The notes beneath the pieces are model-generated. The model saw only the letters and a list, made by a program, of their open reading frames with translations, searched no databases and was not told the DNA's origin. A stretch of DNA of 64,000 bases from assembly GCF_014838825.1 (NCBI RefSeq), contig NZ_JACYMO010000002.1, positions 310,001 to 374,000 of the forward strand, written 5' to 3'. Of this stretch, positions 54,329 to 62,762 are shown piece by piece. Numbering within the stretch: position 1 is the stretch's first letter; each line of letters starts with the position of its first letter. Source of the DNA: Erwinia persicina. GTDB taxonomy: Bacteria; Pseudomonadota; Gammaproteobacteria; Enterobacterales; Enterobacteriaceae. Position numbers and translations under genes: made by a program.

Positions 54329-55266
54329 TGTCCATCAACCGCGCTAATCACCCGCGCAATCTCAGCCGAAGTTTGCTGCATCCTGACCTGCATAAATACA
54401 TCGGTCGCCTCGCTATATTCCTTGCGCAAATACCCCAGCCACTGTTTGATGCGCGCCATATGGTACAGACCGGTATCGCCCTGCTTCTCCAGCCGGACAT
54501 ATTTTTGCAGCAGTTGCACCACCTGCGACCACGGCATCCGCGCTTCGTTATATTTAATCACCCGGCTGAGGTTAGGCACATTGAGCGCCCCGCGTCCGAT
54601 CATCACCGCGTCACAGCCCGTCGCAGCCATGCAGTCCTGGGCACTCTGCCAGTCCCAGATCTCGCCGTTGGCGATCACCGGAATGGACAGCCGCTGACGA
54701 ATATCGCCTATCGCCGCCCAGTTGATGGCCTCCGCACGATAACCGTCCGCTTTGGTACGGCCGTGTACGGCGAGCTCCGTCGCCCCGGCCTGCTGCACCG
54801 CATCGGCAATTTCAAACTGACGTGCGCCAGAATCCCAGCCCAGACGAATTTTCACCGTCACCGGCAGATGAGCGGGCACCGCCGCACGCATGGCCTTCGC
54901 GCCCTGATAAATCAGCTCGGGGTCTTTTAACAGCGTGGCACCGCCGCCGCTGCCGTTAACAGTTTTCGACGGGCAGCCACAGTTGAGATCCACGCCCCAG
55001 GAACCAAGTGCCACGGCGCGGGCGGCATTCTCCGCCAGCCACTGTGGGTACTGACCCAGCAGCTGGATACGCACGCGAGTGCCTGACGGCGTTCGGCTGT
55101 CATGATCAAGTTCGGGGCAGAGGCGCTGAAAACATTTCACCGGCAGGAGTGCATCCACCACCCGCAGAAATTCGGTAATACAGAGGTCGTAGTCGTTAAC
55201 GTCGGTCAGCAGTTCACGCACCAGCGAATCGAGAACGCCTTCCATCGGGGCAAGTAATACGCGCAT
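54322..55266 (-). CDS. dusC: tRNA-dihydrouridine(16) synthase DusC
   Basis: 314 residues. This FMN enzyme reduces U16 of tRNA with NADPH. The catalytic Cys98 is in the [20 protein letters not shown] stretch. FMN contacts are LLAPMEGV at the N-terminus and [14 protein letters not shown] near 200-235. The C-terminal helical domain is the tRNA-binding region of DusC. Its E. coli home is the yoh region (yohI), consistent with the mlrA-yohD block in this window. Reads toward the SDR gene. Confidence 0.95.
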   Translation of the reverse strand: MRVLLAPMEGVLDSLVRELLTDVNDYDLCITEFLRVVDALLPVKCFQRLCPELDHDSRTPSGTRVRIQLLGQYPQWLAENAARAVALGSWGVDLNCGCPSKTVNGSGGGATLLKDPELIYQGAKAMRAAVPAHLPVTVKIRLGWDSGARQFEIADAVQQAGATELAVHGRTKADGYRAEAINWAAIGDIRQRLSIPVIANGEIWDWQSAQDCMAATGCDAVMIGRGALNVPNLSRVIKYNEARMPWSQVVQLLQKYVRLEKQGDTGLYHMARIKQWLGYLRKEYSEATDVFMQVRMQQTSAEIARVISAVDGQG

Positions 55267-55321
55267 GGTAAACCTGTGGAGAGTGAAATACAGGGGGAAG
55301 CGGGCGCCTCCCCCCGATTAA

Positions 55322-56761
55322 TTAGCCGTTGTTACTTGGGGTAGAACGGCGCGGACGGGTTTTGTTGACGCGCGGTGCGCCAGCGTTGCCGCCCTCAGGA
55401 CGGGCACCGCGTGCGGCACCGGTGCTGCTGCCGTTGGCATTACCCTGACGACGTTCGCCGCCGTTGCCGCCACCGCCATTACCGCTACGGTTGCCGCTGG
55501 CGCTGCGATCGCCGCCGCTGTTGCTACGCTGCCCCGGCGCGCCGCGACCGCGTCCACCGCCGCCACCGGCCCCGCCACGCTGCTGCTGGCGACCGTTAAC
55601 GATCGGTTCTGCTTTGATGCTCGGGTCGGGCTCATAGCCTTCAATCGCCATACGTGGGATTTCACGCTTCAGCACGCGCTCGATATCACGCAGCAGCTTC
55701 AGTTCATCGACGCAGACCAGCGACAGTGCTTCACCGACGGCCGCCGCACGACCGGTACGACCGATACGGTGAACGTAGTCTTCCGGTACGTTTGGCAGCT
55801 CATAGTTGACCACGTGCGGCAGTTCTTCAATGTCGATACCACGGGCAGCGATATCGGTCGCCACCAGCACGCGGATTTTGCCTTCTTTAAAGTCGCTCAG
55901 TGCGCGGGTACGTGCGCCCTGGCTCTTATTACCGTGGATCGCTGCGGCAGTAATGCCGTCTTTATTCAGCTGCTCGGCCAGATGGTTAGCGCCGTGTTTA
56001 GTGCGGGTAAACACCAGCACCTGCTGCCAGTTATCACGACCAATCAGGAAGGATAACAGCTCGCGCTTACGCTTTTTATCAACCATATGCACATGCTGCG
56101 TTACCTGCTCAGAAGCGGTATTGCGGCGGGCCACGGAGACCTGCTCCGGGTTGTGCAGCAGTTTTTCCGCCAGAGTTTTAATCTCATCAGAGAAGGTGGC
56201 GGAAAACAGCAGGTTCTGACGCTTTGCAGGCAGTTTTGCCAGCACGCGACGGATATCGTGTATAAAGCCCATATCAAGCATGCGGTCTGCTTCATCGAGG
56301 ACCAGGATTTCAACCTGTGACAGGTCGAGCGCATTCTGATGCTCAAGGTCCAGCAGGCGACCCGGGGTCGCGACCAGCACGTCCACACCGCCGCGCAGCT
56401 TCATCATCTGCGGGTTGATGCTGACGCCACCGAAGACCACCAGCGAACGCATATCCAGATACTTACTGTATTCCTGCACGTTTTCGCCCACCTGAGCCGC
56501 CAGTTCGCGGGTCGGGGTCAAAATCAGTGCGCGCACCGGGCGACGGCCCTTAGGGTGCGGGTTGTGGCTGCTTAACAGCTGCAGCAGTGGCAGGGTAAAC
56601 CCTGCCGTTTTACCGGTACCGGTCTGGGCGCTGGCCATCAGGTCGCGGCCTGCCAGTACTACCGGAATGGCCTGACGCTGGATTGGCGTCGGCTCGTTGT
56701 AGCCCTGTTCTGCAACAGCGCGCAAAATATCGGCATTAAGGCCGAGAGAATCAAATGACAT
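55322..56761 (-). CDS. rhlE: ATP-dependent RNA helicase RhlE
   Basis: 479 residues. DEAD-box helicase: Q-motif (FDSLGL and PTPIQRQ), Walker A AQTGTGKT at 45-52, DEAD at 156-159, SAT near 190, and the HRIGRTGRA motif VI. The C-terminal tail from about 393 is a long Gly/Arg/Asn/Ser-rich RGG-like segment, suited to RNA binding and condensation. It participates in RNA decay and ribosome maturation. In E. coli rhlE lies near dinG; here 38 kb separates them. 271 bp follow before the MFS gene. Confidence 0.96.
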   Translation of the reverse strand: MSFDSLGLNADILRAVAEQGYNEPTPIQRQAIPVVLAGRDLMASAQTGTGKTAGFTLPLLQLLSSHNPHPKGRRPVRALILTPTRELAAQVGENVQEYSKYLDMRSLVVFGGVSINPQMMKLRGGVDVLVATPGRLLDLEHQNALDLSQVEILVLDEADRMLDMGFIHDIRRVLAKLPAKRQNLLFSATFSDEIKTLAEKLLHNPEQVSVARRNTASEQVTQHVHMVDKKRKRELLSFLIGRDNWQQVLVFTRTKHGANHLAEQLNKDGITAAAIHGNKSQGARTRALSDFKEGKIRVLVATDIAARGIDIEELPHVVNYELPNVPEDYVHRIGRTGRAAAVGEALSLVCVDELKLLRDIERVLKREIPRMAIEGYEPDPSIKAEPIVNGRQQQRGGAGGGGGRGRGAPGQRSNSGGDRSASGNRSGNGGGGNGGERRQGNANGSSTGAARGARPEGGNAGAPRVNKTRPRRSTPSNNG

Positions 56762-57032
56762 AAAGTTGACTGACTCCGGATCCGCCCTGACCGCATAGCG
56801 GTGTAGTTTCCAGGGGGAGAGTTGACGCCAGGATTACGCCTGACGCTTGAATGAGAGCACAAACCACGGTGCGGAAGCTCGGGATTATAACAGATCCGCC
56901 AGCAACACAGGGAGTTATTCTTGTCGGGTTATCCGAAAATGCGCTACAGGCTGTAACAGCACACAAACGATCACTTGCCGATCTGCACAACATATTAACG
57001 TAGAGAAACATTTTGTCATAAAAGGATCGTTT

Positions 57033-58172
57033 ATGAGGCTGTTACTTCCCCTGCTCGCCCTGCTGCTGCTGGGACTGAACCTGCGGCCGGTGCTGGCCCT
57101 GCCTGGCCCGCTGCTCGATGCCATTCAGCAGGATACACCGTTAACCAGCAGTGCGGCCGGGTTACTCAGTATGCTGCCGGTGATGGCCATGGGGCTGTGT
57201 GCGCTGGCGGGCAGCTATTTACAGCGCTGGCCGGGAACCTTTCGCGGCGTGCTGCTGGGGGCGTTAATTATTGCCGCTGCCTGCGCGCTGCGCGGCATCT
57301 GGTGGCAGCCTGCAGGACTGATCGCCACCGCCCTGCTGGCGGGCATCGGTATTGCACTGGTGCAGGCCCTGCTACCCGGCTGGATAAAGCAGCATTACCC
57401 ACAGCACAGCAGTCGCCTGATGGGGCTGTACACCACCGCGATCATGGGTGGGGCCGCACTGGCAGCAGCAAGTGCGGCCCCGCTGGCGCAGGCGATAAGC
57501 TGGCAGGGCACCCTCGCCCTCTGGGGACTGCCCGCGCTAATCGCAGCGGTGATATGGTATCGCGGCGGACAGGCAAGTGCGCTGCCTCAGGCCCCGACGG
57601 CCCCGGCCCCGCTCCACCGGCGTGCCTGGCTACTGATGTTTTACTTCGGCATTGGCACAGGAGCCTATACGCTGGTGCTGGCCTGGCTGCCGCCTTTTTT
57701 CGTGCAGCAGGGCTGGTCCCCCCAGGCCAGCGGCTATCTGCTGGCCGGACTGACGCTGACCGAGGTCGTCGCCGGGCTGCTGGTAGCGGCGCTGATCCCA
57801 CGCTTTCACGACCGTCGCCGACTGCTGCTGCCGGTTCTCGGGCTGCTGCTCTCCGGGCTGATTTGCCTGATGCTGGCCCCTTCCACTCTGGCGCTGCTGG
57901 CGATACTCCTGCTGGGGCTGGGCATCGGCGCGCTGTTCCCTCTTTCGCTGATTGTGACGCTGGATCACGCGGCAACCCCGCAGCAGGCGGGAAAACTGAT
58001 GGGTTTTGTCCAGGGCGGGGGCTATATGATTGCCAGCCTGATGCCGCTGCTGGCAGGCGTGATCCGCCAGATACTGGGCGATTTACAGCAGGCGTTTAGC
58101 GTGATGGCGGCAGGTGTGGTGGTCTTGCTGATCATGACGCTGTGGCTGAAACCGCAGGGAGAGGGAGAATAA
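57033..58172 (+). CDS. MFS transporter, CynX/NimT type
   Basis: 379 residues from the ATG at 57033 (AAAGGA upstream). About 12 hydrophobic segments. The short N-terminus LLLPLLALLLLGLNLRPVLALPGPLLDAI and the KLMGFVQGGGYMIASLMPLLAGV near the end fit the CynX/NimT family of cyanate- or nitroimidazole-related exporters. A longer frame upstream (from 56847) is not needed. The substrate is unknown. It ends in a 10-bp hairpin shared with ybhQ. Confidence 0.85.
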   Translation: MRLLLPLLALLLLGLNLRPVLALPGPLLDAIQQDTPLTSSAAGLLSMLPVMAMGLCALAGSYLQRWPGTFRGVLLGALIIAAACALRGIWWQPAGLIATALLAGIGIALVQALLPGWIKQHYPQHSSRLMGLYTTAIMGGAALAAASAAPLAQAISWQGTLALWGLPALIAAVIWYRGGQASALPQAPTAPAPLHRRAWLLMFYFGIGTGAYTLVLAWLPPFFVQQGWSPQASGYLLAGLTLTEVVAGLLVAALIPRFHDRRRLLLPVLGLLLSGLICLMLAPSTLALLAILLLGLGIGALFPLSLIVTLDHAATPQQAGKLMGFVQGGGYMIASLMPLLAGVIRQILGDLQQAFSVMAAGVVVLLIMTLWLKPQGEGE

Positions 58173-58175
58173 ACG

Positions 58176-58199
58176 AACGGGCCACCGAAGTGGCCCGTT
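58176..58199. terminator. Terminator between the MFS gene and ybhQ
   Basis: AACGGGCCAC/GTGGCCCGTT, a 10-bp stem with a CGAA loop, between convergent genes. T tracts are poor. Confidence 0.65.
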
Positions 58200-58205
58200 G
58201 AAGGT

Positions 58206-58595
58206 TTAGCGTGGACGCTGGCTTGGCTGCGTCCGCTCTTTGACCAACAGTGACACCAGCGCAGGACCCGCCAGCATCACGACACCCGCCACGCACAGCA
58301 GCAGGTTGTTATGGATAACCCGTGACAGCACCAGCAGCACCAGCATCGCGGCACCAAAATAGTATGTGGTGGTCACGTCTTCCAGGAAATCGCCAATACG
58401 CCGCAGGCGCGGCATGCGCTGGGTCAGTAACATCGCGGCAAATACGCTGGCATACATCGCCAGTAAAATCATGCTGACCTGCAGCAGGGCCTGATGTTTC
58501 CACCCCCACACCAGCGCGGCGATCAGCAGCAGGTGCAGTGCGATATGTACGCAGGTTTGTCCAGTGACAATCTGAATACGATTAGACCATTTCAT
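58206..58595 (-). CDS. ybhQ: YbhQ inner-membrane protein
   Basis: 129 residues with four membrane segments ([53 protein letters not shown] and [20 protein letters not shown]). Matches YbhQ in length and in position, divergent from ybhP. Function unknown. A 182-bp gap with promoter signals lies before ybhP. Confidence 0.88.
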   Translation of the reverse strand: MKWSNRIQIVTGQTCVHIALHLLLIAALVWGWKHQALLQVSMILLAMYASVFAAMLLTQRMPRLRRIGDFLEDVTTTYYFGAAMLVLLVLSRVIHNNLLLCVAGVVMLAGPALVSLLVKERTQPSQRPR

Positions 58596-58777
58596 GCTTT
58601 TCTCCCGGCATCCTCAACAGAGGTTGCCCAAGCGGGTTACTGACACCGGCCAGTAACAACTTTCCTCAGACTAACGTAGTTTTCGGAATATGCTGCAAAT
58701 TAACGCATATCTCGCCACACTTTTGTGACAAAGACTACACTTTATCCTTCATTAATTCTGAAGGTAGTTTCATTAGT

Positions 58778-59539
58778 ATGTCACAAAAAACGCAAGGATT
58801 TTCATTTAAAGTCCTGACGATAAACACACATATGGGTTTCAACGCCTTTAATCGCCGCTTTATTCTGCCCGAACTGCGCGATGCGGTGCGGGCGACCGGC
58901 GCGGATATCGTGCTGTTGCAGGAGGTGATGGGCAGCCACGCGCTGCACGAACTGAAGGTGGAAAACTGGCCTGAAACCCCCCATTACGAATTTCTGGCAG
59001 ATACCATGTGGGAAGATTTTGCCTACGGGCGCAACGCGGTCTACCCGGAAGGGCACCACGGTAACGCCGTGCTGTCACGCCTGCCGATCGTTGACTATCA
59101 CAACCGGGATATCTCGGTTGAAGGAACGGAAAAACGCGGGATTTTACACTGTCAGATACAGGTGCCAGACTCTACAGTCATACTGCATATTTTCTGCGTG
59201 CATCTTGGCCTGCGCGAAGCCCATCGCCAGCAGCAGCTGAAAAAAATGTGCCAGTTGGTTAACGCGCTGCCGAAAGATGCCCCCGTGGTGATTGCAGGTG
59301 ATTTTAACGACTGGCGACAAAAAGCCAATGCGGTCCTCAAGCGTGAAGCCGGGATGGAAGAGGTGTTCAGCCGCAAAAATGGCCGCCCGGCGCGCACCTT
59401 CCCGGCCCGTTTCCCGCTGCTGCGCCTTGACCGTATCTATGTCCGTAACGCGGGGATCAGTCATCCGCAAACCATTCCGTTACGGCCCTGGTCACACCTG
59501 TCTGACCATGCCCCCCTTGCCGTGGAGATCCACTTATGA
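58778..59539 (+). CDS. ybhP: YbhP endonuclease/exonuclease/phosphatase-family protein
   Basis: 253 residues of the EEP fold. LTINTHMGF near 13-21, LLQEVMG near 46-52 (catalytic Glu), AGDFNDW near 174-180 (catalytic Asp/Asn) and the closing LSDHAPL (Asp-His) are intact. Such enzymes cut phosphodiester bonds in lipids or nucleic acids. It overlaps clsB by 4 bp (ATGA), and in E. coli it is encoded with clsB and ybhN, so a phospholipid-related role is likely. Confidence 0.92.
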   Translation: MSQKTQGFSFKVLTINTHMGFNAFNRRFILPELRDAVRATGADIVLLQEVMGSHALHELKVENWPETPHYEFLADTMWEDFAYGRNAVYPEGHHGNAVLSRLPIVDYHNRDISVEGTEKRGILHCQIQVPDSTVILHIFCVHLGLREAHRQQQLKKMCQLVNALPKDAPVVIAGDFNDWRQKANAVLKREAGMEEVFSRKNGRPARTFPARFPLLRLDRIYVRNAGISHPQTIPLRPWSHLSDHAPLAVEIHL

Positions 59540-60780
59540 ATATGGAATGGCGTGAAGGCAACCACATCAAACTGCTGGAAAATGGCGAAGAATTTTTCCC
59601 ACGGGTGTTCGGCGCAATCCGCCGTGCAGAGCACAGCCTGCTGCTGGAAACCTTTATCCTGTTTAATGATGAGGTCGGCAAGGCGCTCCATGCGGAGCTG
59701 CTGGCGGCCGCAGAGCGCGGGGTAAAAATCGAGATGATGGTGGACGGCTACGGTTCACCGGACCTGCCGGACGACTTTGTTCACAGCCTGACGACGCGGG
59801 GCGTACGGTTTATTTATTACGACCCACGCCCGCCGCTGATGGGGATGCGCACCAACCTCTTCCGCCGTCTGCATCGCAAAATTGTGGTCATCGACGGCGT
59901 GATTGCCTTCGTCGGCGGGATCAACTACTCCGCCGAGCATAATGCCAGCTATGGCCCGGAGGCCAAGCAGGACTATGCGGTGGAGGTGAAGGGCCCCATC
60001 GTCGATGACCTCGCACAATACGTGCAGCAGCAGATGGGCAGTGAGCAAAAACTGCGTCACTGGTGGGATCATCGTTCACACCGTCCGGCGCGAAATACCA
60101 AGCCGGGCGATGCGCAGGCGCTGCTGGTCTGGCGCGATAACGATCAACACCGTGACGATATCGAACAGCACTACATCGAAATGCTGAAAAGTGCGAAACG
60201 GGACGTGATCATCGCCAACGCCTACTTCTTCCCCGGCTACCGCCTGCTGCGCGAGATGCGCCAGGCTGCGCGCCGGGGGGTCCGCGTGCGGCTTATTGTG
60301 CAGGGTAAACCGGATATGCCCATTGTAAAGGTGGGCGCGGAGCTGCTGTACAACTACCTGGTCGAAGGCGGAGTGGAGGTCTATGAATACTGTCGTCGCC
60401 CCCTGCATGCCAAAATTGCGGTACAGGATGCGCAATGGTCGACCGTTGGATCCAGCAACCTTGATCCCCTCAGCCTGTCGCTCAATCTGGAGGCCAACCT
60501 GATCATCCACGACCGTAATTTCAACCAGCAGGTACGCGACAACCTTGAGGGCCTGCTGGCTTCGGACTGCCAGCGGGTGCTGGAAAGCCAGCTTCCAAAG
60601 CGGAACTGGTGGCAGTTAAGCAAAAATATTGTGGTGTTCCATTTCCTGCGTCACTTCCCGGCCATCGCCGGGTGGCTGCCTGCGCACACGCCGAGGCTCA
60701 CCCAGGTGCCGACCCCGGTCCAGCCGGAAATGGAAACCCAGGATCGTATTGAAACCGAAAACGGTGAGGCAAAATCCTGA
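59536..60780 (+). CDS. clsB: Cardiolipin synthase B
   Basis: 414 residues of the phospholipase D superfamily. The two HKD motifs are H113-x-K115-x4-D120 (HRKIVVID) and H291-x-K293-x4-D298 (HAKIAVQD). The enzyme joins phosphatidyl groups to make cardiolipin or phosphatidylglycerol at the inner membrane. The C-terminal tail is Pro/Thr/Glu-rich. It is the middle gene of ybhP-clsB-ybhN, overlapping both neighbours by a few bases. Confidence 0.96.
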   Translation: MNMEWREGNHIKLLENGEEFFPRVFGAIRRAEHSLLLETFILFNDEVGKALHAELLAAAERGVKIEMMVDGYGSPDLPDDFVHSLTTRGVRFIYYDPRPPLMGMRTNLFRRLHRKIVVIDGVIAFVGGINYSAEHNASYGPEAKQDYAVEVKGPIVDDLAQYVQQQMGSEQKLRHWWDHRSHRPARNTKPGDAQALLVWRDNDQHRDDIEQHYIEMLKSAKRDVIIANAYFFPGYRLLREMRQAARRGVRVRLIVQGKPDMPIVKVGAELLYNYLVEGGVEVYEYCRRPLHAKIAVQDAQWSTVGSSNLDPLSLSLNLEANLIIHDRNFNQQVRDNLEGLLASDCQRVLESQLPKRNWWQLSKNIVVFHFLRHFPAIAGWLPAHTPRLTQVPTPVQPEMETQDRIETENGEAKS

Positions 60781-61730
60781 TGGCCAACTCTTCTCTGCTG
60801 TGGAAACGCACCCGCAAAGTCCTGACCGGGCTGTTCTTCCTCGCCGTTATCGTGCTGCTGGTGGTCTATGCCCGCCAGGTAAACTGGGGCGACGTATGGG
60901 ACGTGGTGATCAATTACAACCGCGTAGCCATTTTTGGATCGGTGGCGCTGGTGGTCATCAGCTACCTGACCTATGGCCTGTATGATCTGATTGGCCGCGC
61001 TTACTGCGGGCATAAGCTGGAAAAGCGCCAGGTGATGCTGGTGTCGTTTATCTGCTACGCCTTTAATTTGACGCTCAGTACCTGGGTGGGCGGCGTGGCG
61101 ATGCGCTACCGCCTCTACTCCCGGCTGGGGCTGGAGGGCAGTACCATCACCCGCATCTTTTCACTGAGTATTGCCACCAACTGGCTGGGATATGTGCTGG
61201 TCGCCGGCGTGGTCTTCAGCGCAGGCATGGTCAGCGTGCCCGGTGGCTGGTTTATCGGCGCAGGCACCCTGCGCATTACGGGCATCGCCCTGCTGGCTTT
61301 TGTTGTGGTCTATCTGGCGCTGTGTGCATTTTCCCGACGCCGTCACTGGACCGTTAAAGGGCAAAAACTCGCCCTGCCGTCGCTGCGTATGGCGCTGATC
61401 CAGTTTGCGGTATCCAGTGCTAACTGGCTGGTGATGGGGGCCATCATCTGGCTGCTGCTGATGCAGAAAGTCGACTTCCCTCAGGTGCTGGGCGTGCTGC
61501 TGATCAGCAGTATTGCGGGCGTGATTATTCATATCCCTGCCGGGATTGGCGTACTGGAAGCAGTGTTCCTTGCGCTGTTACAGGGGGAGCCCATTTCACA
61601 CGGGGCGATCATTGCGGCACTACTGGCCTACCGGGTGCTCTATTTTATTGCTCCCCTCCTGCTGGCACTGGTGCTGTATCTGTGGCTGGAAAGCCGGGCG
61701 AAGTCACTACGGGCAAAAAATCTGGCATAA
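60780..61730 (+). CDS. ybhN: YbhN, LPG-synthase/flippase-like membrane protein
   Basis: 316 residues with about eight membrane segments, in the lysylphosphatidylglycerol synthase TM-domain family (UPF0104). Key stretch AFNLTLSTWVGGVAMRYRLYSRLGLEG near 90-116 and the later SIAGVIIHIPAGIGVLEAVFLALL. Probably moves or senses lipid across the inner membrane. Last gene of the ybhP-clsB-ybhN operon; its ATG shares its first base with the clsB stop. Confidence 0.92.
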   Translation: MANSSLLWKRTRKVLTGLFFLAVIVLLVVYARQVNWGDVWDVVINYNRVAIFGSVALVVISYLTYGLYDLIGRAYCGHKLEKRQVMLVSFICYAFNLTLSTWVGGVAMRYRLYSRLGLEGSTITRIFSLSIATNWLGYVLVAGVVFSAGMVSVPGGWFIGAGTLRITGIALLAFVVVYLALCAFSRRRHWTVKGQKLALPSLRMALIQFAVSSANWLVMGAIIWLLLMQKVDFPQVLGVLLISSIAGVIIHIPAGIGVLEAVFLALLQGEPISHGAIIAALLAYRVLYFIAPLLLALVLYLWLESRAKSLRAKNLA

Positions 61731-61759
61731 AAAAAGGGCGACCTGAAAAAAGGTCGCCC
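61731..61759. terminator. Bidirectional terminator between ybhN and ybhL
   Basis: GGGCGACC/GGTCGCCC with an 8-base loop (61736-61759). On the minus strand it is followed by seven T residues, so it serves ybhL best. Same 8-bp stem as at 33580. Confidence 0.8.
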
Positions 61760-61805
61760 GTTGCAGCGCTGATGCAGGGGAGACCGTTTCCGGTCCCCCA
61801 CCACG

Positions 61806-62516
61806 TTAACGGCGGTTGCCGAAAATACGCAGCAGCATCAGGAACAGGTTAATGAAGTCAAGGTACAGCGTCAGCGCACCCATAATGGAGAAGCGACGCA
61901 GATTTTCTTTGTCCTCAACGTCAATCCCCTCACCGATGTTTTTCAGCTTCTGGGTGTCATAGGCCGTCAGACCCACAAATACCACCACTCCGATATAGGT
62001 CACCGCCCACATCAGCGCGGTGCTCTTCAGCCAGATATTGACCAGCGAGGCCAGTACAATCCCAATCAGTGCCATAAACAGCATGCTGCCCATGCCGCTC
62101 AGGTCACGTTTGGTGGTGTAACCCCACAGGCTCATCGCCCCGAACATGCCGCCGGTCACCAGGAAGGTGCTGGCAATAGACGAGTAGGTGTAAACCAGGA
62201 AAATACTGGCCATCGTCAGCCCGGTCAGCGCCGAATAGAGCATAAACAACCCGGTGGCCACGGCCCCGCTGAGCTTATGCACCATCCCAGACAGGACGAA
62301 AACCAGCCCCAGCTGCACAATAATCAGACCAAAGAAGGTGATGCGATTGGCAAAGACCAGTTCCATCACCTGCGGCGTATTGGCCGCAAACCAGGAAACA
62401 AAGGCCGTCAGCAGCAAACCACAGGTCATCCAGCCGTAAACCTGCGCCATGTAAACAGACAGGCCGGTGCTGGCACGCTGTACGATTGAATCACTTGGAC
62501 GTGGATATCGGTCCAT
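61806..62516 (-). CDS. ybhL: YbhL, BAX inhibitor-1 family membrane protein
   Basis: 236 residues from the ATG at 62516 (GGGGAG upstream), close to the E. coli length of 234. Seven membrane segments of the Bax inhibitor-1/TMBIM fold, such as VYMAQVYGWMTCGLLLTAFVSWF, VTYIGVVVFVGLTAYDTQKLKNIG and ALTLYLDFINLFLMLLRIFG. The AYDTQKL stretch with its acidic pair is family-typical. Family members are pH-sensitive calcium leak channels. Divergent from a chemoreceptor gene. Confidence 0.95.
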   Translation of the reverse strand: MDRYPRPSDSIVQRASTGLSVYMAQVYGWMTCGLLLTAFVSWFAANTPQVMELVFANRITFFGLIIVQLGLVFVLSGMVHKLSGAVATGLFMLYSALTGLTMASIFLVYTYSSIASTFLVTGGMFGAMSLWGYTTKRDLSGMGSMLFMALIGIVLASLVNIWLKSTALMWAVTYIGVVVFVGLTAYDTQKLKNIGEGIDVEDKENLRRFSIMGALTLYLDFINLFLMLLRIFGNRR

Positions 62517-62663
62517 GATGCTCCCCTTGAAAGGTGAATGAAAAAAACGGTTATATCTTTGCAAGTCTGGCACAGACTGCCCTGCCAGCGCCAGCCTGAT
62601 GCGTCCCTCTTTTTCACATGTTGCATGCCCATTGAGGATGCAAAGAAATAAATCCAGGGCGGA

Positions 62664-62690
62664 TAAAGATTGTGCATTTGTTGCCGATAG
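62664..62690 (+). promoter_or_regulatory. Sigma-28 (FliA) promoter of the chemoreceptor gene
   Basis: TAAA (62664-62667), 15 bp, GCCGATAG (62683-62690), against the consensus TAAA-N15-GCCGATAA: one mismatch at the last base. It lies about 73 bp before the ATG and points at the receptor gene. Confidence 0.85.
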
Positions 62691-62762
62691 ATCGTTCACA
62701 GGGAAGATTTTGTTACAGGAAGTCACAAAACGATCACATTATTGTTTATCGGGGGAAGTCAG

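Noticed and set aside
57197-58099. Alternative-frame open stretch inside the MFS gene
   Set aside because: Ala/Gly/Arg-rich translation with no hydrophobic pattern; the MFS frame is the real one.
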